Below, one piece after another: positions 42,603 to 52,476 of a stretch of DNA of 64,000 nucleotides; the stretch's first letter is position 1, and the number at the start of each line of letters is the position of its first letter. The notes below the pieces were generated by a model, which saw only the letters and a program-made list of their open reading frames with translations, was not told the origin of the DNA and did no database searches. The stretch is taken from the NCBI RefSeq assembly GCF_042681825.1, contig NZ_JBHUGH010000011.1, positions 62,001 through 126,000 of the forward strand. The letters run 5' to 3'. Origin of the DNA: Halodurantibacterium flavum. GTDB taxonomy: Bacteria > Pseudomonadota > Alphaproteobacteria > Rhodobacterales > Rhodobacteraceae. The position numbers and the translations under genes were made by a program.

Positions 42603-44567
42603 ATGGAAACGATCATCCTTTTCGCGCCGCTGGTCGGCGCCCTGATCTGCGGTTTCGGCTGGCGCTTCATCGGTGAAAAGGCCGGGCAGGTCACGGCGAC
42701 GGCGCTGGTGTTCCTTGCGGCGCTGCTGTCCTGGGTCGTCTTCTTTTCCTTCCATGGCGAGGCGCAGCAGATCACCCTGTTCCGCTGGGTGGAATCCGGC
42801 AGCATGGTATCGGAATGGGCGATCCGGCTCGACCGTCTGACCGCGATCATGCTGGTGGTGATCAACAGCGTCTCGGCGCTCGTGCATCTCTATTCCTTCG
42901 GCTACATGGCCCATGACGAGAACTGGAAGCACGGCGAGCATTACAAGGCGCGCTTCTTCGCGTATCTCTCGTTCTTCACCTTCGCCATGCTGATGCTGGT
43001 GACGGCCGACAACCTCTTGCAGATGTTCTTCGGGTGGGAGGGCGTGGGCGTCGCCTCTTACCTTCTGATCGGGTTCTACTGGCGCAAGCCTTCGGCCAGC
43101 GCCGCCGCGATGAAGGCCTTCATCGTCAACCGGGTCGGCGATTTCGGCTTTCTCCTTGGCATCTTCGGGCTGTTCTATCTGACCGATGCGATCGACTTCG
43201 ACACGATCTTCGCGTCGGTTCCGCAGATCGCCGAAACCTCGATCACCTTCCTCTGGACGGAATGGAATGCGGCGAACCTGCTGGCTTTCCTGTTGTTCGT
43301 GGGCGCGATGGGCAAGTCGGCGCAACTCTTCCTGCACACCTGGCTGCCCGACGCGATGGAGGGGCCGACACCAGTCTCGGCGCTGATCCACGCCGCGACC
43401 ATGGTGACCGCGGGCGTGTTCCTTGTCTGCCGCATGTCGCCGCTGATCGAATATGCCCCCGGCGCCGCTGCCTTCATCGTGATCATCGGCGCGACGACGG
43501 CCTTCTTTGCCGCGACCGTGGGTCTGGTGCAGAACGACATCAAGCGCGTGATCGCCTATTCGACCTGTTCGCAGCTTGGCTACATGTTCGTTGCGGCTGG
43601 CGTGGGTGTCTATTCGGTGGCCATGTTCCATCTTTTCACCCATGCCTTTTTCAAGGCGATGCTGTTCCTTGGGGCGGGGTCTGTCATCCATGCGATGCAT
43701 CACGAACAGGATCTGCGGAATTACGGCGGGCTGCGGCACAAGATCCCCTATACCTACTGGGCGATGATGATCGGCACGCTTGCCATCACCGGCGTCGGTA
43801 TTCCGCTGACCCATATCGGCTTTGCGGGCTTCCTATCCAAGGACGCGGTGATCGAGAGCGCCTATGCAGGCGGTACGGCCTATGCCTTCTGGATGCTGGT
43901 GATCGCGGCTGCGATGACGAGCTTCTACAGCTGGCGGCTCATGTTCCTCACCTTCTTCGGCACGCCGCGGGGGGACAAGCATACCCATGACCATGCGCAT
44001 GAAAGCCCGATGGTCATGCTGATCCCGCTTGGTGTGCTGGGTGTGGGCGCGGTCCTGGCCGGGATGATCTGGTATGGCCCCTTCTTCGGATCGGAGGAGG
44101 CGGTGCATGAATGGTTCGGTGCCGCGATCCATGCCGGCCCGGAAAACCACGTCCTGCATGACGCGCATTACGTCCCGGCCTGGGTCCGGCTCTCGCCCTT
44201 CGTCGCAATGTTGCTTGGCCTGGCGCTGGCGTGGCAGTTCTACATCCGCAGGCCGGACCTTCCGGGCAAACTCGCTGCAAACCAGGATCTGCTCTACAAG
44301 TTCCTGCTGAACAAATGGTATTTCGACGAGATCTACGATTTCGTCTTCGTTCGCCCCGCCAAGGCGCTTGGCCGCATCCTGTGGAAAAAGGGCGATGGTG
44401 CGGTGATCGACGGCGGGATCAACGGGCTTGCCTTGGGCGTCGTGCCCTTCTTCACGCGCCTCGCGGTCCGGGCGCAGACCGGCTACATCTACCACTACGT
44501 TTTCGCCATGGTGATCGGCATTGCCGTTCTCATCACATGGATGACGCTCTCGGGGGGCGCTGAATAA
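42603..44567 (+). CDS. nuoL: NADH-quinone oxidoreductase subunit L
   Basis: The distal antiporter-like proton-pumping subunit, 654 residues with about 16 hydrophobic segments and the long C-terminal lateral helix region. Core motifs include FFGWEGVGVASYLLIGFYW (key Glu), the lysine-bearing GAMGKSAQLFLHTWLPDAME and TPVSALIHAATMVTAGVFL. The stop shares one base with the nuoM start (TAATG). Confidence 0.97.
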   Translation: METIILFAPLVGALICGFGWRFIGEKAGQVTATALVFLAALLSWVVFFSFHGEAQQITLFRWVESGSMVSEWAIRLDRLTAIMLVVINSVSALVHLYSFGYMAHDENWKHGEHYKARFFAYLSFFTFAMLMLVTADNLLQMFFGWEGVGVASYLLIGFYWRKPSASAAAMKAFIVNRVGDFGFLLGIFGLFYLTDAIDFDTIFASVPQIAETSITFLWTEWNAANLLAFLLFVGAMGKSAQLFLHTWLPDAMEGPTPVSALIHAATMVTAGVFLVCRMSPLIEYAPGAAAFIVIIGATTAFFAATVGLVQNDIKRVIAYSTCSQLGYMFVAAGVGVYSVAMFHLFTHAFFKAMLFLGAGSVIHAMHHEQDLRNYGGLRHKIPYTYWAMMIGTLAITGVGIPLTHIGFAGFLSKDAVIESAYAGGTAYAFWMLVIAAAMTSFYSWRLMFLTFFGTPRGDKHTHDHAHESPMVMLIPLGVLGVGAVLAGMIWYGPFFGSEEAVHEWFGAAIHAGPENHVLHDAHYVPAWVRLSPFVAMLLGLALAWQFYIRRPDLPGKLAANQDLLYKFLLNKWYFDEIYDFVFVRPAKALGRILWKKGDGAVIDGGINGLALGVVPFFTRLAVRAQTGYIYHYVFAMVIGIAVLITWMTLSGGAE

Positions 44568-46108
44568 TGGAAAACCTCCTTTCCATCATCACTTTCACGC
44601 CCATGGTCGGCGCCCTGATCCTTGCCGTGTTCCTGCGCGGCAACGATGAAGCTGCGCAGCGCAACGCGAAATGGCTCGCCTTGGTCACGACCTCCGCGAC
44701 CTTCATCGTCTCGCTGTTCCTGCTGGCGGGGTTCGACGCGGCCAATACCGGGTTCCAGTTCATTGAGGACCGCGAATGGATCATGGGACTGCGCTACAAG
44801 GTCGGCGTGGACGGCATCTCGATCCTCTTTGTGCTGCTGACGACCTTCCTGATGCCGCTGACCATCGCCTCGGCCTGGGATGTGAAGCACCGGGTCAAGG
44901 ATTACATGATCGCCTTCCTGCTGCTCGAGACGTTGATGATCGGCGTTTTCGTCGCGCTCGACCTCGTGCTCTTCTACCTCTTCTTCGAGGCGGGGCTGAT
45001 CCCGATGTTCCTGATCATCGGGATCTGGGGCGGAAAGGACCGGATCTACGCAGCCTTCAAGTTCTTCCTCTATACCTTCCTCGGTTCGGTCCTCATGCTC
45101 GTGGCGATGATCGCCATGTATGCGGATGCCGGAACGACGGATATCGTGGCACTTCTTCGCCATGAATTCAGCGCCGGGACGATCACCCTGTTCGGATGGC
45201 AGATCGTCGGCGGCGCGCAGACGCTGATGTGGCTCGCGTTCTTCGCCTCTTTCGCGGTCAAGATGCCGATGTGGCCGGTCCATACCTGGCTGCCGGATGC
45301 ACACGTTCAGGCGCCGACCGCGGGGTCGGTGGTGCTGGCGGCGATCCTGCTGAAGATGGGCGGCTATGGGTTCCTGCGTTTCAGCCTGCCGATGTTCCCG
45401 GTCGCGAGCGATCTTCTGGCGCCGCTGGTGCTGTGGCTCTCGGCGATCGCGATCGTCTATACGAGCCTCGTCGCGCTCATGCAGGAGGACATGAAAAAGC
45501 TCATCGCCTATTCCTCGGTGGCCCATATGGGCTTTGTGACCATGGGGATTTTTGCGGCGAACCAGCAGGGTGTCGATGGCGCGATCTTCCAGATGATCAG
45601 CCATGGCTTCATCTCGGGCGCGTTGTTCCTTTGCGTTGGTGTGATCTATGACCGGATGCACACGCGGGAAATCGACGCCTATGGCGGCCTTGTGAACCGG
45701 ATGCCCGCCTATGCGCTGGTCTTCATGCTGTTCACCATGGCCAATGTGGGCCTTCCGGGAACGAGCGGTTTTGTGGGCGAATTCCTGACCCTCATGGGCG
45801 TGTTTCAAGTCAATACCTGGGTGGCGTTCGTCGCCTGTACCGGGGTCATCCTGTCGGCGGGCTATGCGCTCTGGCTTTATCGCAGGGTGGTCTGGGGCGA
45901 CCTGATCAAGGAAAGCCTCAAGTCGATCACCGACATGACCCGCCGTGAAAAGGCGATCTTTGCGCCGCTCGTCGTCATGACGCTGCTTCTGGGCGTCTAC
46001 CCCTCGCTTGTGACCGACATCATCGGCCCCTCGGTTGGCGCGCTGGTGAGTGATGTGCAGACGGCCCTGGATGCGGCGCAGACCGCCGCCCAGACCGCTG
46101 CGAACTGA
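44567..46108 (+). CDS. nuoM: NADH-quinone oxidoreductase subunit M
   Basis: Second antiporter-like subunit, 513 residues, about 14 membrane helices. Shared motifs are FYLFFEAGLIPMFLIIGIWG (key Glu), the lysine-bearing SFAVKMPMWPVHTWLPDAH and AYSSVAHMGFVTMG. It sits between nuoL (TAATG overlap) and nuoN (11 bp gap). Confidence 0.97.
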   Translation: MENLLSIITFTPMVGALILAVFLRGNDEAAQRNAKWLALVTTSATFIVSLFLLAGFDAANTGFQFIEDREWIMGLRYKVGVDGISILFVLLTTFLMPLTIASAWDVKHRVKDYMIAFLLLETLMIGVFVALDLVLFYLFFEAGLIPMFLIIGIWGGKDRIYAAFKFFLYTFLGSVLMLVAMIAMYADAGTTDIVALLRHEFSAGTITLFGWQIVGGAQTLMWLAFFASFAVKMPMWPVHTWLPDAHVQAPTAGSVVLAAILLKMGGYGFLRFSLPMFPVASDLLAPLVLWLSAIAIVYTSLVALMQEDMKKLIAYSSVAHMGFVTMGIFAANQQGVDGAIFQMISHGFISGALFLCVGVIYDRMHTREIDAYGGLVNRMPAYALVFMLFTMANVGLPGTSGFVGEFLTLMGVFQVNTWVAFVACTGVILSAGYALWLYRRVVWGDLIKESLKSITDMTRREKAIFAPLVVMTLLLGVYPSLVTDIIGPSVGALVSDVQTALDAAQTAAQTAAN

Positions 46109-46119
46109 AGGATCGGACC

Positions 46120-47559
46120 ATGATCTCTGCCGATATCTCTGTCATCCTGCCCGAGCTTCTGCTCGCCCTCTATGCGATGGGGGCGCTCATGTTCGGCGTT
46201 TATGCCGGGAAGGACCGGACGGCCGGGCTGCTGATCTGGGTGACAGCCGGCGTCATGGTGGCGCTTGCGGTCTGGCTGGGCGTGACGGGCGCGGGCAACC
46301 GGACGGCCTTTGGCGGCATGTTCATCAACGATGCCTTTGCGCGCTTTTCCAAGGTTCTGATCCTTCTTTCGGCGGCGGCCGTGCTGGTGATGGGCCAGGA
46401 CTGGATGCAGCGGCGGGACATCCTGCGCTTCGAATATCCGGTTCTCGTGACGCTCGCGGTCGTCGGCATGATGCTGATGGTGTCGGCGGGCGACCTGATC
46501 GCGCTTTATATGGGGCTCGAACTGCAGTCGCTGGCGCTTTACGTGCTCGCCTCGATCCGGCGCGATCATGCGAAGTCGACAGAGGCGGGGCTGAAGTATT
46601 TCATGCTCGGCGCGCTTTCGTCGGGTATCCTGCTTTACGGCGCCTCGCTTACCTATGGCTATGCGGGCACGACGCTTTTTGCCGGCATCATCACCACGGT
46701 TCAGTCGGGTGACGTACCGCTGGGGCTGCTGTTCGGGCTGGTGTTCATCATCACCGGGCTCGCCTTCAAGGTCTCGGCCGTGCCCTTCCACATGTGGACA
46801 CCCGATGTCTATGAAGGTGCGCCGACGCCCGTGACGGCCGTTTTCGCGACAGCCCCGAAGGTCGCCGCAATGGCGCTTCTGGCGCGGGTGGCGCATGATG
46901 CCTTTGGCACGGCGACGGCCGATTGGGGGCAGATCATCGCGCTCCTGGCGGTGCTGTCGATGTTCTTCGGTTCGATCGCGGCGATCGGCCAGCGCGACAT
47001 CAAGCGGCTGATGGCCTATTCCTCGATTGCGCATATGGGTTACGCGCTGGTGGGGCTCGCGGCCGGGACGGCGGCGGGGGTGCAGGCGATGCTCGTCTAC
47101 CTCGCCATCTATGTGACGATGAACGTCGGCACCTTTGCCTTCATCCTCTCGATGGAGCGTGATGGCCGCCCCGTGACCGATATCCGCAGCCTCAACATGT
47201 ATTCGCGGCAGGAACCGCTGCGGGCGATGGCGCTTCTGGTGCTGATGTTCAGCCTCGCGGGCGTGCCGCCGATGGTCGGGTTCTTCGGCAAGTTCTACGT
47301 GCTGCGCGCGGCCGTGGGGGCGGACATGATCTGGCTTGCCGTGGCAGGTGCGCTGGCATCAGTGATCGGCGCCTATTACTACCTCCGGATCGTCTATTTC
47401 ATGTATTTCGGCGAAGAGACCGAGGGCCTGGACCGGCGGATGCCCGCCGCGCAATGGGGGCTGCTGATGGCCTCTGCGGCAGTGATGGTCCTGGGGATCG
47501 TGAACCTCTTTGGCATCGACCCGCTGGCAGCGGCGGCGGCACAGACGCTTGTCCGCTAG
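46120..47559 (+). CDS. nuoN: NADH-quinone oxidoreductase subunit N
   Basis: Third antiporter-like subunit, 479 residues with about 14 hydrophobic helices. Visible motifs are LIALYMGLELQSLALYVLAS, GLAFKVSAVPFHMWTPDVYEG and AYSSIAHMGYALVG. It is the last complex I gene, followed at once by birA, so the transcript continues into cofactor and RNA genes. Confidence 0.97.
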   Translation: MISADISVILPELLLALYAMGALMFGVYAGKDRTAGLLIWVTAGVMVALAVWLGVTGAGNRTAFGGMFINDAFARFSKVLILLSAAAVLVMGQDWMQRRDILRFEYPVLVTLAVVGMMLMVSAGDLIALYMGLELQSLALYVLASIRRDHAKSTEAGLKYFMLGALSSGILLYGASLTYGYAGTTLFAGIITTVQSGDVPLGLLFGLVFIITGLAFKVSAVPFHMWTPDVYEGAPTPVTAVFATAPKVAAMALLARVAHDAFGTATADWGQIIALLAVLSMFFGSIAAIGQRDIKRLMAYSSIAHMGYALVGLAAGTAAGVQAMLVYLAIYVTMNVGTFAFILSMERDGRPVTDIRSLNMYSRQEPLRAMALLVLMFSLAGVPPMVGFFGKFYVLRAAVGADMIWLAVAGALASVIGAYYYLRIVYFMYFGEETEGLDRRMPAAQWGLLMASAAVMVLGIVNLFGIDPLAAAAAQTLVR

Positions 47560-47560
47560 G

Positions 47561-48301
47561 GTGACATGGCCCGCTGGCGTGGGCCGCCACATCCTTGCCG
47601 AGGTCGACAGCACGATGAGCGAGGCCGCGCGTATCGCGCCGGGCCTGCGCGCGCCCACCTGGGTTCTGGCGCTTCGCCAGACGGCCGGGCGGGGACGTCG
47701 CGGTCGCGGCTGGGTCGATCCTGAGGGTAACTTTGCGGCCACGTTGGCCATCCCCACCGCCGAGCCGCCGGCGCAACTGGCGCTTCGGTCTTTCGTCGCC
47801 GCGCTCGCCCTGCACGAAACCCTGGTCACGCTGACGGGCAGGGGGGCCGTTTTTGCGCTGAAATGGCCCAATGACGTCCTTCTGAACGGGGCCAAGGTGT
47901 CGGGGATACTGCTTGAAAACGATCCGCGGGCGGGCGTGTTCTCGATCGGCATCGGCGTCAATCTCGTGTCTGCCCCCGCCCCGTGCGAGCTGGAGGCAGG
48001 TGCGGTCCGCCCCGTCTCGGTCCTGGCGGAAACGGGCGTGCGCCTCACACCTGAGGAATTTCTCGATCATCTCGCCCCCGCCTATGCCGGTTGGGAGGCA
48101 GCGTTCACCGCGGCCGGGTTCGGTCCCATCCGGGACGCCTGGCTGAAACGCGCCGCGCGTCTGGGCGAGACGATGCTTGCCCGCGTCGGGACTGCCGTGC
48201 ATGAGGGTCGATTTTCGGATGTGGACGATCAGGGCGCGCTTGTCCTGACCACGGCGCGGGGCCGGATGACGATCCCGGCCGGCGATGTTTTCTTTGCCTG
48301 A
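47561..48301 (+). CDS. birA: Biotin-[acetyl-CoA-carboxylase] ligase BirA (monofunctional)
   Basis: Biotinylates acetyl-CoA carboxylase and other carboxylases such as MccA. The 246-residue product has the biotin/ATP loop RQTAGRGRRGRGW, the KWPNDVLLNG motif and GIGVNLVS, with a C-terminal SH3-like domain. No N-terminal winged helix, so it is not a biotin operon repressor. GTG at 47561, two bases after the nuoN stop, is my start choice; the frame is also open inside nuoN. The birA-coaX-rnj trio after nuoN is common in Rhodobacteraceae. Confidence 0.92.
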   Translation: MTWPAGVGRHILAEVDSTMSEAARIAPGLRAPTWVLALRQTAGRGRRGRGWVDPEGNFAATLAIPTAEPPAQLALRSFVAALALHETLVTLTGRGAVFALKWPNDVLLNGAKVSGILLENDPRAGVFSIGIGVNLVSAPAPCELEAGAVRPVSVLAETGVRLTPEEFLDHLAPAYAGWEAAFTAAGFGPIRDAWLKRAARLGETMLARVGTAVHEGRFSDVDDQGALVLTTARGRMTIPAGDVFFA

Positions 48302-48314
48302 GGGAGAGAGATCA

Positions 48315-49094
48315 ATGCTTCTGGCAATCGACTGCGGAAACACCAACACTGTCTTTTCCCTGTGGGACGGGACGCGGTTTCTGGCGACCTGGCGCACCGC
48401 CACGGATCACCGTCGCACCGCCGACCAGTATTTCGTCTGGCTGACCAGCCTGATGCAGTTGCAAAAGGTCGAGGCCCGTATCACCGATGTCATCATCTCT
48501 TCGACGGTGCCCCGGGTCGTCTTCAACCTGCGGGTTCTGTGCAATCGCTATTTCGATTGCCGCCCGCGCGTCGTGGGTAAGCCCGATTGCCGTTTGCCTG
48601 TCGATGTACGGGTCGATCCGGGCACGCTGGTGGGGCCGGACAGGCTGGTGAACACCGTCGCCGGGTTCGACCGCCATGGCGGCGACCTGATCGTGGTGGA
48701 TTTCGGAACGGCGACGACCTTTGACGTGGTGGACAGCGATGGCGCCTATATCGGCGGAGCGATCGCACCGGGGGTGAACCTCTCGATGGAGGCGCTGCAC
48801 ATGGCGGCCGCCGCCCTTCCGCATGTGGATGTGACCCGCCCCGAGGTGGTCATCGGCAAGAATACCGTGGCCTGCATGCAGTCCGGCATTTTCTGGGGCT
48901 ATGTCGGGCTGGTGCAAGGCATCAGCAACCAGATCAAGGCAGAGCACGGCCGACCGATGAAGGTCATCGGGACCGGCGGGCTCGCACCGTTATTTGCCAG
49001 CGGCGAGGCACTGTTCGACGCGATAGACGACGATCTGACCATGCACGGGCTGGTGGTCGTACATAACTACAACAAGGAAAATGAACCGTTATGA
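48315..49094 (+). CDS. coaX: Type III pantothenate kinase
   Basis: ATP-dependent phosphorylation of pantothenate, the first step of coenzyme A synthesis. The 259-residue ASKHA-fold product shows the phosphate 1 motif IDCGNTNTVFS (Asp5), GPDRLVN, the phosphate 2 motif DFGTATTFDVV and the adenosine motif TGGLAPLF. The ATG at 48315 is preceded by AGGGAGAGAG and gives the family length. The stop overlaps rnj as ATGA. Confidence 0.95.
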   Translation: MLLAIDCGNTNTVFSLWDGTRFLATWRTATDHRRTADQYFVWLTSLMQLQKVEARITDVIISSTVPRVVFNLRVLCNRYFDCRPRVVGKPDCRLPVDVRVDPGTLVGPDRLVNTVAGFDRHGGDLIVVDFGTATTFDVVDSDGAYIGGAIAPGVNLSMEALHMAAAALPHVDVTRPEVVIGKNTVACMQSGIFWGYVGLVQGISNQIKAEHGRPMKVIGTGGLAPLFASGEALFDAIDDDLTMHGLVVVHNYNKENEPL

Positions 49095-50758
49095 GTGACC
49101 GACTGATATATCTTCCCCTTGGGGGCGCCGGCGAGATCGGCATGAACTGCTACGTCTACGGCTATGGGCCGACGGGGCGCGAAAGGCTGATCGTCGTCGA
49201 TCTGGGCGTATCCTTCCCGGATATGGAAACGACCCCGGGCGTGGACCTGATCCTGCCCGATATCAGCTGGCTGATCGAACGCGCGGATCGGATCGAGGCG
49301 ATCTTCATCACCCACGCGCATGAGGACCACATCGGCGCGCTTGCGCATCTCTGGCCGCGTCTCAAGGCGCCGGTTTATGCGCGCCGCTTCACCGCCCGGA
49401 TTGGCACGATGAAGTTCGACGAACAGGGGCTTCCGCGCGATGCCATCACCACCGTCGCGCCACGTCCGGAGACGATCGAGGCTGGCCCGTTCCGGGTGCA
49501 GTTCCTGCCGATGAGCCATTCGATCCCCGAAAGCTCGGGCCTGATCATCGACACGCCGGCCGGGCGTGTCGTCCATTCCGGCGATTTCAAGCTGGATCCC
49601 GATCCGCTGGTCGGTGAGCCCTTTGATCCGGCGGTGATGGCTCAGATCGGGGCCGAGGGCGTCAAGGTTCTGGCCTGCGACTCCACCAACGTCTTTTCAC
49701 CGCTGCCGGGGCGATCCGAAAGCTCGCTTCCGCCTGCGCTGAACGAACTGGTCGCGAATGCGCGGGGAATGGTGGTGGCGACCACCTTTGCGTCAAACAT
49801 CGCGCGGCTGCGGACGCTGGCGAACGCGGCTGTCGCGAACGGGCGCTCGGTCTGCCTGCTGGGGCGGGCGATGCGCCGGATGGTCCAGACGGCGACCGAA
49901 ACCGGCATCCTGCGCGACTTTCCCTCGACCGTCGCGCCCGAGGATGCGGCACAGATCCCGCGCGAGAACCTGATGCTGATCGTTACGGGCAGCCAGGGCG
50001 AACGCCGCGCGGCGACGGCGCAGCTGAGCCGGGGAAAGTATCTGGGGCTTTCGCTGAAGGACGGCGATCTGTTCCTCTTTTCCTCCAAGACCATTCCCGG
50101 AAATGAGTCGAGCGTGAACCGCATCATGAACGCCTTTTCCGAGATGGGCGTCGACGTGGTCGATGATGCGGGCGGGCGTTACCATGTCTCGGGTCATGCG
50201 AACCGGCCGGATCTGGAGCAGGTGCATGGCCTCTTGCGGCCGCAGATGATCCTGCCGATGCATGGCGAACACCGCCACCTGCGCGAACATGCCCGACTGG
50301 CCGAGGCGCGGGGCATCGCCTCGGCCATCCCGGTCAACGGCACGATCTGGGATATCACCGGAACGGCGCCGGTCAGCGCGGGCCATGTGGAGACGGGCCG
50401 CGTCTATCTGGACGGATCGGTGCAGGTCGGCGCATTCGACGGGGTGATCCGCGACCGCATCCGCATGGCGCTGAACGGCCATGTTCTGGTGACGCTAATC
50501 ATCGACGAAGAGGATGAGCCGCTGGGCGAACCCTGGGCCGAGGTCATGGGTCTTGCCGAACGTGGCCGCACGGGCGCCGTCCTGACCGAAGCCGTCGAGG
50601 GCGAACTGGAGCAGTTCCTGAACCGCGCGGATGCCCGCACCTTGGGCGATGACGACAAGCTCGATGACGCGATCCGGCGCATCGTGCGTCAGGTCTGCAT
50701 GGAGGAGATCGGCAAGAAGCCCGAAGTGACGGTGGTCGTCAGCCGTCTGATGGAATAG
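49091..50758 (+). CDS. rnj: Ribonuclease J
   Basis: A 555-residue metallo-beta-lactamase/beta-CASP RNase with 5'-3' exonuclease activity on RNA. The metal-binding HxHxDH is HAHEDHIG (about 76-83), followed by MSHSIPESSG, HSGDFKLD and CDSTN, and the beta-CASP blocks SGHANRPDL and LPMHGEHRHL with metal-ligand histidines. A C-terminal domain completes the usual length. The gene ends in a strong terminator. Confidence 0.96.
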   Translation: MSDRLIYLPLGGAGEIGMNCYVYGYGPTGRERLIVVDLGVSFPDMETTPGVDLILPDISWLIERADRIEAIFITHAHEDHIGALAHLWPRLKAPVYARRFTARIGTMKFDEQGLPRDAITTVAPRPETIEAGPFRVQFLPMSHSIPESSGLIIDTPAGRVVHSGDFKLDPDPLVGEPFDPAVMAQIGAEGVKVLACDSTNVFSPLPGRSESSLPPALNELVANARGMVVATTFASNIARLRTLANAAVANGRSVCLLGRAMRRMVQTATETGILRDFPSTVAPEDAAQIPRENLMLIVTGSQGERRAATAQLSRGKYLGLSLKDGDLFLFSSKTIPGNESSVNRIMNAFSEMGVDVVDDAGGRYHVSGHANRPDLEQVHGLLRPQMILPMHGEHRHLREHARLAEARGIASAIPVNGTIWDITGTAPVSAGHVETGRVYLDGSVQVGAFDGVIRDRIRMALNGHVLVTLIIDEEDEPLGEPWAEVMGLAERGRTGAVLTEAVEGELEQFLNRADARTLGDDDKLDDAIRRIVRQVCMEEIGKKPEVTVVVSRLME

Positions 50759-50785
50759 AAAAGGGCCCCTCGGGGCCCTTTTTTT
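50759..50785. terminator. Bidirectional intrinsic terminator between rnj and the DEAD-box gene
   Basis: AAAGGGCCC-CTCG-GGGCCCTTT is a perfect 9-bp stem with a 4-nt loop that begins one base after the rnj stop. TTTT follows on the plus strand and an A-run precedes it, so it can serve both convergent genes. Confidence 0.92.
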
Positions 50786-50815
50786 GATCTGCGCCTCTGA
50801 CCCCGCGGTGGCGGA

Positions 50816-52282
50816 TCATGCCTCGCCGGCAGCCTCGGGAGATGCGTCGGCGTCACCGGCCTCCATCGGAACCTGACGCGCCAGGCTGCGCAGGATGAAG
50901 TCGGGGACGTGATCGCCCATGCCGACAACGCGGCCGTCGTCGCGGTCGTTGCGGCGTCCGCGATCATTCCGGCGATCATCACTCTTCCGGTCGTCCTTCC
51001 GGTCGCGCGGCTGTTCTGCGACGCGTTCGCGCGGCGCTGCGGCGGCTTCGACCGGTTGTTCTTCGCGGGCCGGGCGACGGCTGCGGGAGGATTTGCGGGG
51101 CTCCGGCTCCGGCCGGCTGTCACCACCACCCTCGGGCAGGGGGTTCACGCCCCTCGGGATGGGCTGCTTGACCAGTGATTCCACATTCGCGAGGTATTTT
51201 TCGTCCGCCGGGGTCGCCAGCGTGAACGCCTTGCCCTTGCGGCCGGCGCGGCCCGTGCGCCCGATGCGGTGCACGTAATCCTCGGGGTGGGTGGGCACGT
51301 CGAAGTTGAACACATGGCTGACCGCCGGAATGTCGAGCCCCCGCGCCGCCACGTCCGAGGCCACAAGCAGGTGGAGCGAGCCGTCGCGGAACCCGTCCAG
51401 AGTGCGGGTGCGGTGGCTCTGATCCAGGTCGCCATGGATCGGCGCGGCGTTGAAGCCGTGGGATTTGAGCGACTTGGCCACCACATCCACATCCATCTTG
51501 CGGTTGCAGAAGATGATCGCGTTGGTGCAGGCGGCGCCTTCGGCCTCGATCAGCGCGCGCAGGACCGCCCGCTTTTCGGCAAAGGCACGGTCCTTGCGGC
51601 TGGGCTTTATCTCGATCAGCTGCTGTTCGATGTTCTCCGAGGTGGTCGCCTGACGCGCGACCTCGATCCGGGCGGGGGCGGTCAGGAAGGTGTTGGTGAT
51701 CCGTTCGATCTCGGGCGCCATGGTGGCGCTGAAGAAAAGGGTCTGCCGGGTGAAGGGGGTCAACTGGAAAATCCGCTCGATATCCGGGATGAAGCCCATG
51801 TCGAGCATCCGGTCGGCTTCGTCCACGACCATGACCTGAACGCCGGTCAGCAGCAGTTTGCCGCGCTCGAAATGGTCGAGCAGGCGTCCCGGCGTCGCGA
51901 TCAGCACGTCCACACCGCGGTCGATCAGCTTGTCCTGTTCGCCAAAACTCACACCGCCGATCAAGAGCGCCTTGGTGAGCTTGGTATGCTTGGCATAGAT
52001 ATCGAAGTTCTCGGCGACCTGTGCCGCCAGTTCGCGCGTCGGCGCCAGAACCAGGCTGCGTGGCATCCGCGCCCGCGCCCGCCCCTTGGACAGCATGGTG
52101 ATGAGGGGGAGCGTAAAACTTGCGGTTTTCCCCGTACCGGTCTGGGCGATCCCCAGAACGTCGCGACCTTCCAGCGCGTGGGGAATGGCCTGGGCCTGAA
52201 TGGGCGTTGGGGTTTCATACCCGGCTTCGGTAATGGCTTGCAGGACCTTGGGGTCCAGGGCGAGATCGCTGAATTTCGTCAT
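50816..52282 (-). CDS. rhlE: DEAD-box RNA helicase, RhlE-type
   Basis: A 488-residue ATP-dependent RNA helicase. It has the Q motif (GYETPTPIQAQAIPHAL), motif I AQTGTGKTAS, PTRELAAQV, motif II VDEADRMLDMGF, motif III FFSATM and motif VI HRIGRTGRAGRKG. A C-terminal tail of about 110 residues is rich in Arg, Glu and Asp (RGRRNDRDDGR), as in RhlE-like proteins used for cold adaptation and ribosome work. The ATG at 52282 gives MTKFSDLALD; the frame is open upstream but without similarity. Confidence 0.92.
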   Translation of the reverse strand: MTKFSDLALDPKVLQAITEAGYETPTPIQAQAIPHALEGRDVLGIAQTGTGKTASFTLPLITMLSKGRARARMPRSLVLAPTRELAAQVAENFDIYAKHTKLTKALLIGGVSFGEQDKLIDRGVDVLIATPGRLLDHFERGKLLLTGVQVMVVDEADRMLDMGFIPDIERIFQLTPFTRQTLFFSATMAPEIERITNTFLTAPARIEVARQATTSENIEQQLIEIKPSRKDRAFAEKRAVLRALIEAEGAACTNAIIFCNRKMDVDVVAKSLKSHGFNAAPIHGDLDQSHRTRTLDGFRDGSLHLLVASDVAARGLDIPAVSHVFNFDVPTHPEDYVHRIGRTGRAGRKGKAFTLATPADEKYLANVESLVKQPIPRGVNPLPEGGGDSRPEPEPRKSSRSRRPAREEQPVEAAAAPRERVAEQPRDRKDDRKSDDRRNDRGRRNDRDDGRVVGMGDHVPDFILRSLARQVPMEAGDADASPEAAGEA

Positions 52283-52422
52283 TGGCGTCCAGTTTGTTAC
52301 GGCATCGGGCCGTAAGGTTGAGGGACGCGGGTTTCCGGGGCGTCCCGACAGCAAGAAACATCCGTCAAAACGGATGCACTGCGCCTAGCGGAAATTTGCC
52401 CAAAGGTCAATGCGCTGCACTC

Positions 52423-52443
52423 GGCGGGCGATTTTCGCCCGCC
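52423..52443. terminator. First of two tandem hairpins downstream of prfC
   Basis: GGCGGGCG-ATTTT-CGCCCGCC is a perfect 8-bp stem. It lies 34-54 nt beyond the prfC stop on the minus strand. Its sequence is nearly repeated at 52457-52475. Confidence 0.55.
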
Positions 52444-52456
52444 TTTGATCATCATC

Positions 52457-52475
52457 GCGGGCGAATTTTGCCCGC
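52457..52475. terminator. Second tandem hairpin, immediately after the prfC stop
   Basis: GCGGGC-GAATTTT-GCCCGC is a perfect 6-bp stem starting one base beyond the prfC stop. With the hairpin at 52423-52443 it forms a duplicated GC stem with an A/T loop and no long T-run, so the pair may terminate prfC or block read-through into the DEAD-box promoter. Confidence 0.55.
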
Positions 52476-52476
52476 C

